DNA from: Pseudomonas sp. MF4836
GTDB lineage: Bacteria; Pseudomonadota; Gammaproteobacteria; Pseudomonadales; Pseudomonadaceae
DNA length: 64,000 nt
NCBI RefSeq assembly: GCF_002018875.1
Contig: NZ_MVOL01000008.1
Coordinates: 310,001 to 374,000 of the forward strand
Reading direction: 5' to 3'
The notes below the pieces were generated by a model that saw nothing but the letters and a program-made list of their open reading frames with translations, ran no database searches and was not told the origin of the DNA. Position numbers and translations under genes: made by a program. Shown one piece after another: positions 9,243 through 16,812 of this stretch. Numbering within the stretch: position 1 is the stretch's first letter; each line of letters opens with the position of its first letter.

Positions 9243-9724
9243 TGGCGATGCGCAGAGAGCCACCACGGCTTGGGCGTGGCCGTCAGCAGGGCATGGCATT
9301 GCTGGTCAGCCTGGTGTTCCTGTTATTGCTCACCTTGATCGGGGTGTCGTCCCTGCGTAACGCGACGCTGCAGGAAAAAATGGCCGCCAGCCTGAGTTTG
9401 CGCAATCAGTCGTTCCAGGCCGCGGAGTCGGCCCTGCGGGCGGGTGAGGGGGCGGTCCAGCAAGGGCATTACACGCTGCCTGCCTGTGCACGTTGCCCAC
9501 CCCCTGCGGAGTCTTCCGGCGTGACCGCCGCTGGTGCCAACAGCCATTCCGGCGTGACTTGGGTTGCCACCGACCAGGGGTTCTACGGGGTGCAGAACCT
9601 GGGGGCAACCCTTGATGCAGTCAACCTGCCGCCCCATACCGCAGCCACCCTGTATCGGGTCACGGCGGTGGGTGTGGCCGGGCATTCGCGCACGGTGCTG
9701 GAGAGTATTTATGCCAAATATTGA
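9242..9724 (+). CDS. pilX: Minor pseudopilin PilX
   Basis: The 160-residue protein has a basic leader ending QQG followed by MALLVSLVFLLLLTLIG. The mature helix lacks Glu at position 5, as is usual for PilX/GspK-type tip proteins. The rest has the PilX pattern LRNATLQEKMAAS and AESALRAGE. The ATG at 9242 overlaps the pilW stop (TGATG); a GTG lies one codon earlier. In P. aeruginosa the next gene is pilY1, but here a short unrelated-looking gene begins inside the pilX end. Confidence 0.86.
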   Translation: MAMRREPPRLGRGRQQGMALLVSLVFLLLLTLIGVSSLRNATLQEKMAASLSLRNQSFQAAESALRAGEGAVQQGHYTLPACARCPPPAESSGVTAAGANSHSGVTWVATDQGFYGVQNLGATLDAVNLPPHTAATLYRVTAVGVAGHSRTVLESIYAKY

Positions 9725-10169
9725 GCCTCATGTGCGGAGCTGGCGAAAGGCGCGCTGGCGGGTCATGGCAGGTTGCTGCCTGGTGCTTGCGCTGCCTGTT
9801 CAGGCGCGCGGCGCTGCTGCGCCTTGCGTGCAGCCTCTGGACCCGGTGCCGAGTGGCTGGTCAGTGCCGATGCCCTATGAGCGCGGGCAGCATCGCCGTC
9901 TGCCTGATCCCGTTGACCCCTGTTCGACTAATGATCGCGGGAAACTGCTGGAGCTCGGCCCGTTCGGCGGTAAGATGCTCGACCACGCAGGTCGCGACCC
10001 GGACCTGCTCTCTGATGAGGTGGTGTTTGTGGGTGAGGTTCCAGGCCCGGATGGCAGTGCCCCGGGCACGTCTGGCGAGCCCCTGAACCGCGCCGATGAC
10101 CCTTTGGCCTCGCAGCCGCAACCGCCGGGAAGTGCCGGCCGCCGCATCATGTGGCGACAAATACAGTAA
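9711..10169 (+). CDS. Small exported protein in the pilY1 position, function unknown
   Basis: This 152-residue frame starts 14 bases before the end of pilX, with a GGAG ribosome site seven bases before the ATG. It has strong third-position GC, so it looks coding. After a basic stretch (RSWRKARWR) comes a hydrophobic segment, MAGCCLVLALPVQARG, that reads as a signal peptide. The remainder is rich in Pro, Gly and Asp, contains two further Cys, and ends GRRIMWRQIQ. It fills the gap between pilX and pilE where the large adhesin/tip gene pilY1 is expected. It could be a reduced PilY1 or an unrelated replacement. I cannot assign a function. Confidence 0.72.
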   Translation: MPNIEPHVRSWRKARWRVMAGCCLVLALPVQARGAAAPCVQPLDPVPSGWSVPMPYERGQHRRLPDPVDPCSTNDRGKLLELGPFGGKMLDHAGRDPDLLSDEVVFVGEVPGPDGSAPGTSGEPLNRADDPLASQPQPPGSAGRRIMWRQIQ

Positions 10170-10182
10170 GCGAGATTCACCC

Positions 10183-10584
10183 ATGCGCAGATCCAACCAA
10201 GGTTTTACCCTGATCGAAATCATGATCGTGATTGCGATCATCGGGCTAGTCCTCACCTTGAGCCTTCCGGCCATTACCGAATACACCAAGAAGCCGCACC
10301 GCACTGAGATCGCCGGCCTGCTCTCCGACCAGGCGCAGTTGCTTGAGCGTTTCTATTCGAAAAACGGCGTCTATACCGGTGCCGCTGACCTGAGTAGCGG
10401 TAACGATGACTACAGCATCACCGCGACCCTGGCCGACAAAACCTTCCTGCTGACCGCGACGCCCGAGGCCGAGAGCCAAATGGCCGGGGATAAATGCGGC
10501 AGCTTCAGCATCAGCGAAACCGGCGCCACCACCATCAGCAATCAGGCCGAGGGTGTGACGGCCAAGGATTGCTGGGGTCGTTGA
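10183..10584 (+). CDS. pilE: Minor pilin PilE
   Basis: The 133-residue protein has the leader MRRSNQG, mature start FTLIEIMIVIAIIGLV with Glu5, and a pilin domain with a C-terminal Cys pair (KCGSF ... KDCWGR) likely forming the D-loop disulfide. The ATG at 10183 lies 13 bases after the preceding small gene. It is the last gene of the minor-pilin cluster and is followed by a candidate terminator. Confidence 0.88.
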   Translation: MRRSNQGFTLIEIMIVIAIIGLVLTLSLPAITEYTKKPHRTEIAGLLSDQAQLLERFYSKNGVYTGAADLSSGNDDYSITATLADKTFLLTATPEAESQMAGDKCGSFSISETGATTISNQAEGVTAKDCWGR

Positions 10585-10593
10585 GCCTTTGGG

Positions 10594-10620
10594 TGGGCGT
10601 GCTGCGCCCAGCGTCTTTTT
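10594..10620 (+). terminator. Candidate intrinsic terminator after pilE
   Basis: A six-base-pair stem TGGGCG/CGCCCA with a five-base loop is followed by GCGTCTTTTT. The stem is short and the U-run is a few bases away, so it is a moderate candidate for ending the fimU-pilE transcript before thiO. Confidence 0.5.
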
Positions 10621-10636
10621 AATGACTGGATCGGCT

Positions 10637-11737
10637 ATGGCTAAGCAACAGCAAGTGGTGGTGGTTGGGGGCGGGGTGATCGGCCTGCTGACAGCGTTCA
10701 ATCTGGCTTCGGCCGGGCAGCGAGTGGTGCTGTTGGACCGTTCGAACCTGGGGCAAGAGTCGTCATGGGCGGGTGGCGGCATCGTCTCGCCGCTTTACCC
10801 CTGGCGCTACAGCCCTGCCGTCACCGCGCTGGCCCACTGGTCCCAGGATTTTTATCCACAGCTGGCCGAGCGTCTGTTCGCCAGTACTGGCGTTGATCCG
10901 CAGGTTCACACCACCGGGCTCTACTGGCTGGACCTGGATGATGAAAGCGCTGCGCTGGAGTGGGCGCGGCGTGAAAATCGGCCGTTGAGCGTGGTGGACA
11001 TCGACGCGACCCATAGTGCGGTGCCGGTGCTGGGCCCCGGTTTTTCGCGGGCGATCTATATGGCCAACGTGGCCAATGTGCGCAACCCGCGCCTGCTGAA
11101 GTCGCTCCGGGCGGCGTTGCTGGCGCTGCCCGACGTCACCGTGCATGAACAGTGCGCGGTCAGTGGTTTTATTCGTGATGGGCAGCGGATTGTCGGCGTG
11201 CATACCGCCAACGGCGATGTTCATGGCGACCAAGTGGTGCTGGCCGCCGGTGCCTGGAGCGGCGAGTTGCTGGGCAGCCTGGGCCTGACGCTGCCGGTGG
11301 AGCCGGTCAAGGGGCAGATGATCCTCTATAAGTGCGCTGAGGACTTCCTGTCGTGCATGGTCTTGGCCAAGGGTCGTTATGCGATCCCGCGGCGGGACGG
11401 GCATATCCTGATCGGCAGCACCCTGGAGCATGAAGGCTTCGACAAGACCCCGACCGAGTCAGCGCTGGAGAGCCTCAAGGCGTCTGCCGTCGAGCTGATT
11501 CCCGCCCTGGCCGGGGCAGAGGTGGTGGGGCATTGGGCGGGCCTGCGGCCAGGGTCGCCGGAAGGTATTCCCTACATCGGGCCGGTGCCGGGGTTCAGTG
11601 GCTTGTGGCTCAATTGCGGGCATTACCGCAATGGCCTGGTGCTGGCGCCGGCTTCCTGCCAGCTGTTCACCGACCTGATGCTGGGTCGCGAGCCGATCAT
11701 CGATCCTGCGCCGTACGCGCCAAGCGGACGGCTTTAA
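10637..11737 (+). CDS. thiO: Glycine oxidase ThiO (FAD-dependent D-amino acid oxidase family)
   Basis: The 366-residue flavoenzyme is expected to oxidise glycine to an imine for thiazole synthesis in thiamine formation. The dinucleotide-binding motif VVVGGGVIGLLTA lies near the N-terminus and the FAD-contact segment SSWAGGGIVSP follows. The C-terminal GLRPGSPEGIPYIGPV and GHYRNGLVLAP are DAO-family signatures. The ATG at 10637 is chosen because it places the Rossmann motif where the family has it; an ATG at 10622 is possible. It is convergent with the pilR-like gene, overlapping it by 4 bases. thiO sits between the pilus cluster and pilR in P. aeruginosa too. Confidence 0.9.
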   Translation: MAKQQQVVVVGGGVIGLLTAFNLASAGQRVVLLDRSNLGQESSWAGGGIVSPLYPWRYSPAVTALAHWSQDFYPQLAERLFASTGVDPQVHTTGLYWLDLDDESAALEWARRENRPLSVVDIDATHSAVPVLGPGFSRAIYMANVANVRNPRLLKSLRAALLALPDVTVHEQCAVSGFIRDGQRIVGVHTANGDVHGDQVVLAAGAWSGELLGSLGLTLPVEPVKGQMILYKCAEDFLSCMVLAKGRYAIPRRDGHILIGSTLEHEGFDKTPTESALESLKASAVELIPALAGAEVVGHWAGLRPGSPEGIPYIGPVPGFSGLWLNCGHYRNGLVLAPASCQLFTDLMLGREPIIDPAPYAPSGRL

Positions 11738-13053
11738 TCCAGACCGAGTTTCTGCATCCGGTAGCGCATCGAACGAAACGACAGGCCCAGGCGCTGGGCC
11801 GCTGCCGTGCGGTTCCAGCGAGTGTCTTCCAGGGCCAGGAGGATCAGCTCGCGCTCAACCTGTTGCAGGTGCTGGTCAAGGTGGGTCACCTGGGCCAGGT
11901 CAGTTCTGGCGCAGGCAGGCCAGTGGTCATCCAGCCCCAGGTCCCGTGGCTCGATCAGCCGGTTGTCGCACAGGGTGTAGGCGCGCTCCAGCAGGTTTTC
12001 CAGTTCTCGCACGTTGCCGGGAAAGTGATAGTCCTTGAGCACTGCCAGCGCATTGGCGTGCAGCTGCGTCGGCAGCGCGCCGTGCTCGGCGGTCAGTCTT
12101 TGCAGAACACGCCTGGCCAGGGGCTCGATGTCGTCTTTGCGTTCCCGCAGGGGCGGGACCCGCAATTCGATCACATTCAATCGGTAGTAGAGATCCTGGC
12201 GAAAGCGCCCAGCGCTGACCTCGGCCTGCAGGTTCTTGTGGGTGGCGCAGAGGATCCGCACATCGACCGCCACCTCCTGTTGGCTGCCGACCCGACGCAC
12301 GGCTTTTTCCTGAAGTGCCCGGAGCAGCTTGACCTGCATGGACAGCGGCAGGTCGGCCACCTCATCCAGCAGCAGCGTGCCGCCATGGGCCGCCTGGAAC
12401 AATCCGGGCTGGTCGCTGACAGCGCCGCTGAAGCTGCCCTTGCGGTGGCCGAAAAACTCGCTCTCCATCAGCTCCGTCGGGATCGCGCCACAGTTCACCG
12501 GCACCCACGGCTGCTCGGCCCGCGGACCCTGGGCGTGGATCAGCCGGGCCACCAGCTCCTTGCCACTGCCGGATTCGCCGCTGATATAGACCGGAGCCTG
12601 GCTCTGGGCCAGTTTGCCGATGTGTCGGCGCAGCGTGCGCATGGGCTCCGAATCGCCAAGCAATGGGCTGTCGCCACTGTCACCGGGTCGGTGCAGGGTG
12701 CGATTGATCAGGGCGCGCAGGTGTGTGAGGTCCAGCGGGGTAGGCAAGCCATCGCTGTTGGAGCCTTTGACCCCCTCGATGACAGTGGCCGGGGTGCCGC
12801 AGGCGCTGATCATTGCGGTCTGGACTTGGGGGTGATGCTGTTGAATGTGTTGCAACAACTCCAGGCCGGTGCCGTCCGGCAGCTGGCTGGCGCTCAGGCA
12901 CAGGTCGAAGGGGCCGGCGGCCAGCCACCGGCGAGCTTCGCCGAGGCTGCGGGCGCTCTGGGTGTGAAGGTTCATGCGGCCCAGATTGATTTCCAGGAGC
13001 GCGCGAACCTCCGCTTGATCATCGACCACCAGTACTTTGTGCCGTGGGCTCAT
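11734..13053 (-). CDS. pilR: PilR-like sigma-54 activator with degenerate receiver domain
   Basis: From the start at 13053 the product has 439 residues: receiver (1-115), AAA+ domain and C-terminal Fis-type helix-turn-helix (NRTAAAQRLGLSFRSMRYRM). Walker A GESGSGKE is intact, as is the Walker-B region LLLDEVADL. The sigma-54 contact loop reads GSFSGA instead of GAFTGA. In the receiver, the acidic pair VVDDQ remains, but the phospho-acceptor position is Ala55 (LSASQLPDG instead of the usual TDMRLPDG) and the KP lysine is Thr105 (LPTPLD). Phosphorylation is therefore unlikely. The order thiO-pilR matches P. aeruginosa, yet pilS is missing upstream. In-frame starts up to 13209 exist; the one at 13092 has a better ribosome site (AGGATGG). 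pilA at 27303 has a sigma-54 promoter and is a plausible target. Confidence 0.85.
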   Translation of the reverse strand: MSPRHKVLVVDDQAEVRALLEINLGRMNLHTQSARSLGEARRWLAAGPFDLCLSASQLPDGTGLELLQHIQQHHPQVQTAMISACGTPATVIEGVKGSNSDGLPTPLDLTHLRALINRTLHRPGDSGDSPLLGDSEPMRTLRRHIGKLAQSQAPVYISGESGSGKELVARLIHAQGPRAEQPWVPVNCGAIPTELMESEFFGHRKGSFSGAVSDQPGLFQAAHGGTLLLDEVADLPLSMQVKLLRALQEKAVRRVGSQQEVAVDVRILCATHKNLQAEVSAGRFRQDLYYRLNVIELRVPPLRERKDDIEPLARRVLQRLTAEHGALPTQLHANALAVLKDYHFPGNVRELENLLERAYTLCDNRLIEPRDLGLDDHWPACARTDLAQVTHLDQHLQQVERELILLALEDTRWNRTAAAQRLGLSFRSMRYRMQKLGLD

Positions 13054-13462
13054 GTTTGCTTGAAACTTCATCCGTGAACGCAGGTAGGGCATGGGCGCTC
13101 GCCATCCTGGCGAGAGTTGAAGTCTAGGAGCTGCTTGCGGGGTTCGCCGGGGGGCGAGGCCCTGTAAACGCTCGGGAGGCGGGGGCAGAGGCGCCTTTTG
13201 TGTAGCCAATTGTTCGATGGCCAGAGGGGGCTGACAGCGCGTTGCCGCTGACTCGTCAGGCCAATGCTCTGAGGCTCGTCAGTTAATGGGTAAGAAGGCG
13301 TGGGAAAGTTATCGATCACCCGATTCATGCGCTGATTAAGGCCTTGAATAATCAGCGTCAGACGCCCATTCGGGTGCTTTGTTCCTCAAATAGGGCGGGG
13401 TGGGACCAGTGGCTGGGCAGGCATTGTGCCAGCGAACCGGCACTGTCCCTGGCGCAGAGGCC
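13054..13462. other. Region where pilS is expected; no gene seen
   Basis: About 400 bases lie between the pilR-like gene and the PP0621-type gene. In P. aeruginosa the sensor kinase gene pilS occupies this place. No kinase motif (H-box, N-box or G-box) is readable on either strand. Open frames here lack family resemblance. The right end may hold the promoter of the pilR-like gene. I see no tRNA, repeat or mobile-element end. Confidence 0.55.
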
Positions 13463-13696
13463 TCAGCGGTGGCCGGGGCCTGGCCCTTGTTCCAGATGAG
13501 TCTGGCTGCAGTACCACTGTTGCTGTTGGCTCAGCGCTCGGTCACGGGGCAGATGCAGGCCGCACTGGGCGCAGCGGACCATGGGGGTGGCGCTTTGCTC
13601 AGGGGGTGGGCTGCCAGCGGATGCCTGGCGCTTGAATTTGCGCCAGAACCATACCGCAGCGGCAATCAGGGCGATCCAGAACAGTAGACGAACCAT
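13463..13696 (-). CDS. PP0621-type small membrane protein with Cys motifs
   Basis: The 77-residue protein has one N-terminal membrane helix (LLFWIALIAAAVWFWRKF). A small cytoplasmic or periplasmic domain follows with CAQCGLHLPRDRA and WYCSQTHLEQ, resembling a zinc-binding treble-clef with three Cys and a His. This matches a family conserved beside bamD in pseudomonads. The function is unknown. The gene lies downstream of bamD on the same strand, separated from it by a terminator hairpin. Confidence 0.8.
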   Translation of the reverse strand: MVRLLFWIALIAAAVWFWRKFKRQASAGSPPPEQSATPMVRCAQCGLHLPRDRALSQQQQWYCSQTHLEQGPGPGHR

Positions 13697-13776
13697 GGCA
13701 ACCAGCTTTATGAGGAAAGATGGCGCAGTTTAGCCAAGGACCCTGCGGGCGCACAGAACAATAAAACACGGGCATG

Positions 13777-13805
13777 AAAAAGGGAGACTCGAAAGTCTCC
13801 CTTTT
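13777..13805 (-). terminator. Intrinsic terminator of bamD (works on either strand)
   Basis: The perfect stem GGGAGACT/AGTCTCCC with an AT-rich extension is followed by a T-run when read on the minus strand. It lies 20 bases past the bamD stop. The plus-strand side also ends in TTTT. Confidence 0.85.
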
Positions 13806-13824
13806 CTTGACGGCGTCGGTGCTA

Positions 13825-14847
13825 TCAGTCGAACACACCGAAGGTCATGTAGCTGAACCACGAACGATCGTCGTTGTTGCCTTCGGCTTCATGCTGCTCT
13901 TCTTCGATCACGTCGCCGTTGGCATCTTTAGGCTTGAGGTCGGAAGGGATCGCGTCCTTGGCGTCCTGGAACTGCTTGACCACGTCCTGGTTGGCGCGGG
14001 TTTCGCCCGGCGGCAGCGGTGGACGCGACTCGATCAGGCCCAGGGTGGCCTTGCTCAGCCACGAACGGTTGTCGGCTTCGGCCACTTGCGGCACGAACTG
14101 GCCATCAACCAGGCTCGGGTGGTTCGGGTAGTTGAGCTTCAGGGTTTCCAGGCTGGTGGCGGCCAGCTCGTCCAAGTGCAGACGCTGGTAAGCCTCAGTC
14201 ATCACCGCCAGGCCGTCACCGACCGAAGGGGTTTCCTGGAAGTTCTCCACCACATAGCGGCCACGGTTGGCAGCCGCTACATAGGCCTGACGGGTCAGGT
14301 AGTAGTCAGCCACGTGGATCTCGTAGGCGGCCAGCAGGTTGCGCAGATAAATCATGCGCTGCTTGGCGTCTGGAGCGTAACGGCTGTTCGGGAAGCGGCT
14401 GGTGAGCTGGGCGAACTCGTTGTAGGAGTCGCGGGCAGCACCCGGGTCACGTTTGGTCATGTCCAGGGGCAGGAAGCGAGCCAGCAGGCCGACGTCCTGG
14501 TCAAAGGAGGTCAGACCCTTGAGGTAATAGGCGTAATCCACGTTCGGATGCTGTGGATGCAGGCGAATGAAACGCTCGGCGGCGGACTTGGCGGCTTCCG
14601 GCTCGGCGTTCTTGTAGTTGGCGTAGATCAGCTCGAGCTGTGCCTGGTCGGCATAGCGACCAAACGGATAACGCGACTCCAGGGCCTTCAACTTGGCGGT
14701 AGCGCTGGTATAGCTGTGGTTGTCCAGGTCGGCCTGTGCCTGCTGGTACAGCTCGACTTCGCTCAAGTTTTCGTCAACGACTTCCTTCGATGAGCAAGCA
14801 GCGGTCAGTGCGAGGATGGCGATCAGCAGCAGGTGTTTCACTTGCAT
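13825..14847 (-). CDS. bamD: Outer membrane assembly lipoprotein BamD
   Basis: The 340-residue protein is the essential lipoprotein of the BAM complex, which inserts beta-barrel proteins into the outer membrane. The signal peptide MQVKHLLLIAILALTAACSS carries the lipobox with Cys18. Tetratricopeptide-like repeats follow (for example ALESRYPFGRYADQAQLELI, LHPQHPNVDYAYYLKGL). The start at 14847 is set by the signal peptide; upstream in-frame sequence is not family-like. The C-terminus beyond about residue 270 is longer than in E. coli, as is usual in Pseudomonas. It diverges from rluD over 150 bases that must hold both promoters. Confidence 0.96.
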   Translation of the reverse strand: MQVKHLLLIAILALTAACSSKEVVDENLSEVELYQQAQADLDNHSYTSATAKLKALESRYPFGRYADQAQLELIYANYKNAEPEAAKSAAERFIRLHPQHPNVDYAYYLKGLTSFDQDVGLLARFLPLDMTKRDPGAARDSYNEFAQLTSRFPNSRYAPDAKQRMIYLRNLLAAYEIHVADYYLTRQAYVAAANRGRYVVENFQETPSVGDGLAVMTEAYQRLHLDELAATSLETLKLNYPNHPSLVDGQFVPQVAEADNRSWLSKATLGLIESRPPLPPGETRANQDVVKQFQDAKDAIPSDLKPKDANGDVIEEEQHEAEGNNDDRSWFSYMTFGVFD

Positions 14848-14997
14848 GGCGGCTTGCGTCCCTATGACGGCCGCTGTCTTGGGCGGGGCCGTCCTGTTAT
14901 GATGAGCGCCCCGTTGAAAGCCTCGGGGCAAAAGACGCCGTATTTAACCACAAGCGCGCAGCCGAAACCAAAGGCTGTGCCGACGCCTAGTCTGAGC

Positions 14998-15960
14998 ATG
15001 TCCGATAAAATTGAACTTCGCGCAGAGGTGCCGTCCGAACTGGGCGGCCAACGCCTCGATCAAGTCGCCGCCCAATTATTCGCTGAGCATTCACGCTCGC
15101 GCCTTTCCGCCTGGATCAAAGACGGCCGCCTGACTGTGGACGGAGCCGTTATTCGGCCGCGTGACATTGTGCATGGCGGTGCGATTCTTGAGCTGACCGC
15201 CGAGCAGGAAGCTCAGGGAGAATGGGTCGCTCAGGACATCGAGCTGGATATTGTCTATGAAGACGACGATATCCTGGTCATCAACAAACCCGCGGGCCTG
15301 GTGGTACACCCTGCTGCCGGGCACGCTGATGGCACCTTGCTCAATGCCTTGCTGCACCATGTTCCGGACATCATCAATGTGCCGCGCGCCGGCATCGTCC
15401 ACCGCCTGGACAAGGACACCACCGGTTTGATGGTGGTGGCCAAGACCATTCAGGCCCAGACCCAATTGGTGACCCAGCTGCAAAGCCGCAGCGTCAGCCG
15501 GATCTACGAGTGCATCGTGATTGGCGTAGTGACGGCGGGTGGCAAGATCAACGCGCCCATCGGTCGCCACGGCCAGCAGCGCCAGCGCATGGCAGTGATG
15601 GAAGGCGGCAAGCAGGCGGTCAGTCATTACCGCGTGCTTGAGCGTTTCCGCTCCCACACCCACGTGCGGGTCAAGCTGGAAACCGGTCGTACCCACCAGA
15701 TTCGGGTGCACATGGCTCACATCAACTTCCCGTTGGTCGGGGATCCGGCCTACGGCGGTCGTTTCCGCATTCCGCCTGCGGCCAGTGTGACCATGGTCGA
15801 GTCGTTGAAGGCGTTCCCGCGTCAGGCGCTGCATGCGCGGTTCCTGGAGCTGGATCATCCGACCACCGGCGTGCGTATGAGCTGGGAGTCGCCACTGCCG
15901 GACGACTTCGTCTGGTTGCTGACCCTGCTCAAGCAAGACCGCGAGGCGTTCATCGGATGA
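14998..15960 (+). CDS. rluD: 23S rRNA pseudouridine synthase RluD
   Basis: The 320-residue enzyme isomerises uridines in helix 69 of 23S rRNA. An N-terminal S4 RNA-binding domain (LGGQRLDQVAAQLF, SRSRLSAWIKDGRLTVDG) precedes the catalytic domain with HRLDKDTTGLMVVAKT, holding the catalytic Asp. The ATG at 14998 gives the family start MSDKIELRAEVP; the longer frame upstream runs into the bamD promoter side. Its stop overlaps the pgeF start, so the two are coupled. Confidence 0.97.
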   Translation: MSDKIELRAEVPSELGGQRLDQVAAQLFAEHSRSRLSAWIKDGRLTVDGAVIRPRDIVHGGAILELTAEQEAQGEWVAQDIELDIVYEDDDILVINKPAGLVVHPAAGHADGTLLNALLHHVPDIINVPRAGIVHRLDKDTTGLMVVAKTIQAQTQLVTQLQSRSVSRIYECIVIGVVTAGGKINAPIGRHGQQRQRMAVMEGGKQAVSHYRVLERFRSHTHVRVKLETGRTHQIRVHMAHINFPLVGDPAYGGRFRIPPAASVTMVESLKAFPRQALHARFLELDHPTTGVRMSWESPLPDDFVWLLTLLKQDREAFIG

Positions 15961-16682
15961 GTGAATGGCTGATTCCTGACTGGCCTGCGCCGGCCGGGGT
16001 GAAAGCCTGTGTCACCACCCGTGCGGGCGGCGTCAGCCTGGCGCCGTTCGACAGCCTCAACCTGGGCGACCACGTCGATGACAGCCCCGAAGCTGTTGCC
16101 GAGAATCGTCGCCGCCTGACGGATCACTTCTCTATAAGGCCCGCCTGGCTGCGACAGGTCCACGGTATTGACGTGGTCGAGGCGGATCCGTCCGTCATCG
16201 CCAGCGCCGATGCCAGCTGGACGGCCACGCCAGGTATCGCCTGCGCCTCGATGACCGCTGACTGCCTGCCGGCGCTGTTCTGCGATCGCGCCGGGACCCG
16301 TGTCGCGGCGGCCCATGCCGGTTGGCGCGGGCTGGCTGCCGGCGTGCTGGAAGCCACCCTCGACACGCTGGACGTTGCGCCGGCCGAGGTGCTGGTCTGG
16401 CTTGGACCGGCTATCGGTCCGCGGGCTTTCGAGGTCGGCCCCGAGGTGCGGGAAACCTTCGTCAGCCAACTGGCGCAAGCCGAGCAGGCATTTGTCCCAA
16501 GCCACAATCCCGGCAAGTTCATGGCCGACATCTATAGTCTGGCCCGCTTGCGCCTGGCGGCTCGCGGCGTCACGGCGGTGTACGGTGGCGATTACTGCAC
16601 AGTCAGTGACGCGCGTTTCTATTCTTACCGTCGCAGTCCTCGTACAGGACGGTTTGCCTCCCTTATCTGGCTCGAGCGCTAG
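15957..16682 (+). CDS. pgeF: Purine nucleoside phosphorylase-like / peptidoglycan editing factor PgeF (YfiH family)
   Basis: The 241-residue YfiH/laccase-domain protein retains the metal-site motifs RQVHGIDV, MTADCLPALF and AAHAGWRG. Homologues have been reported to correct mis-incorporated peptidoglycan precursors and to act on purine nucleosides. It starts inside the rluD stop (ATGA overlap), and a rluD-pgeF-clpB order is found across pseudomonads. A sigma-32 promoter downstream separates it from clpB. Confidence 0.93.
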   Translation: MSEWLIPDWPAPAGVKACVTTRAGGVSLAPFDSLNLGDHVDDSPEAVAENRRRLTDHFSIRPAWLRQVHGIDVVEADPSVIASADASWTATPGIACASMTADCLPALFCDRAGTRVAAAHAGWRGLAAGVLEATLDTLDVAPAEVLVWLGPAIGPRAFEVGPEVRETFVSQLAQAEQAFVPSHNPGKFMADIYSLARLRLAARGVTAVYGGDYCTVSDARFYSYRRSPRTGRFASLIWLER

Positions 16683-16712
16683 ACTCTTCTGACCTGCGTC
16701 AATTGTCAGGCG

Positions 16713-16740
16713 CTTGAAACTCCCAGAATCGACCGCATCT
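16713..16740 (+). promoter_or_regulatory. Sigma-32 heat-shock promoter of clpB
   Basis: CTTGAAA, then 13 bases, then CCGCATCT. This matches the RpoH consensus (CTTGAAA, 13-14 bases, CCCCATNT) with one mismatch in the -10 region. It lies 73 bases before the clpB start and has no competing sigma-70 match of similar quality. Confidence 0.85.
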
Positions 16741-16812
16741 ATAAGGGTATCTGGCAGGTTTCTTTATTTAGGTGTGTCCATCGCTCCGGCCTGCTCAAAA
16801 GGAAGGTGACTA

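Noticed and set aside
11533..13077. A 514-codon open frame antisense to the pilR-like gene
   Set aside because: The minus-strand frame has clear AAA+ and HTH motifs; this one has none.
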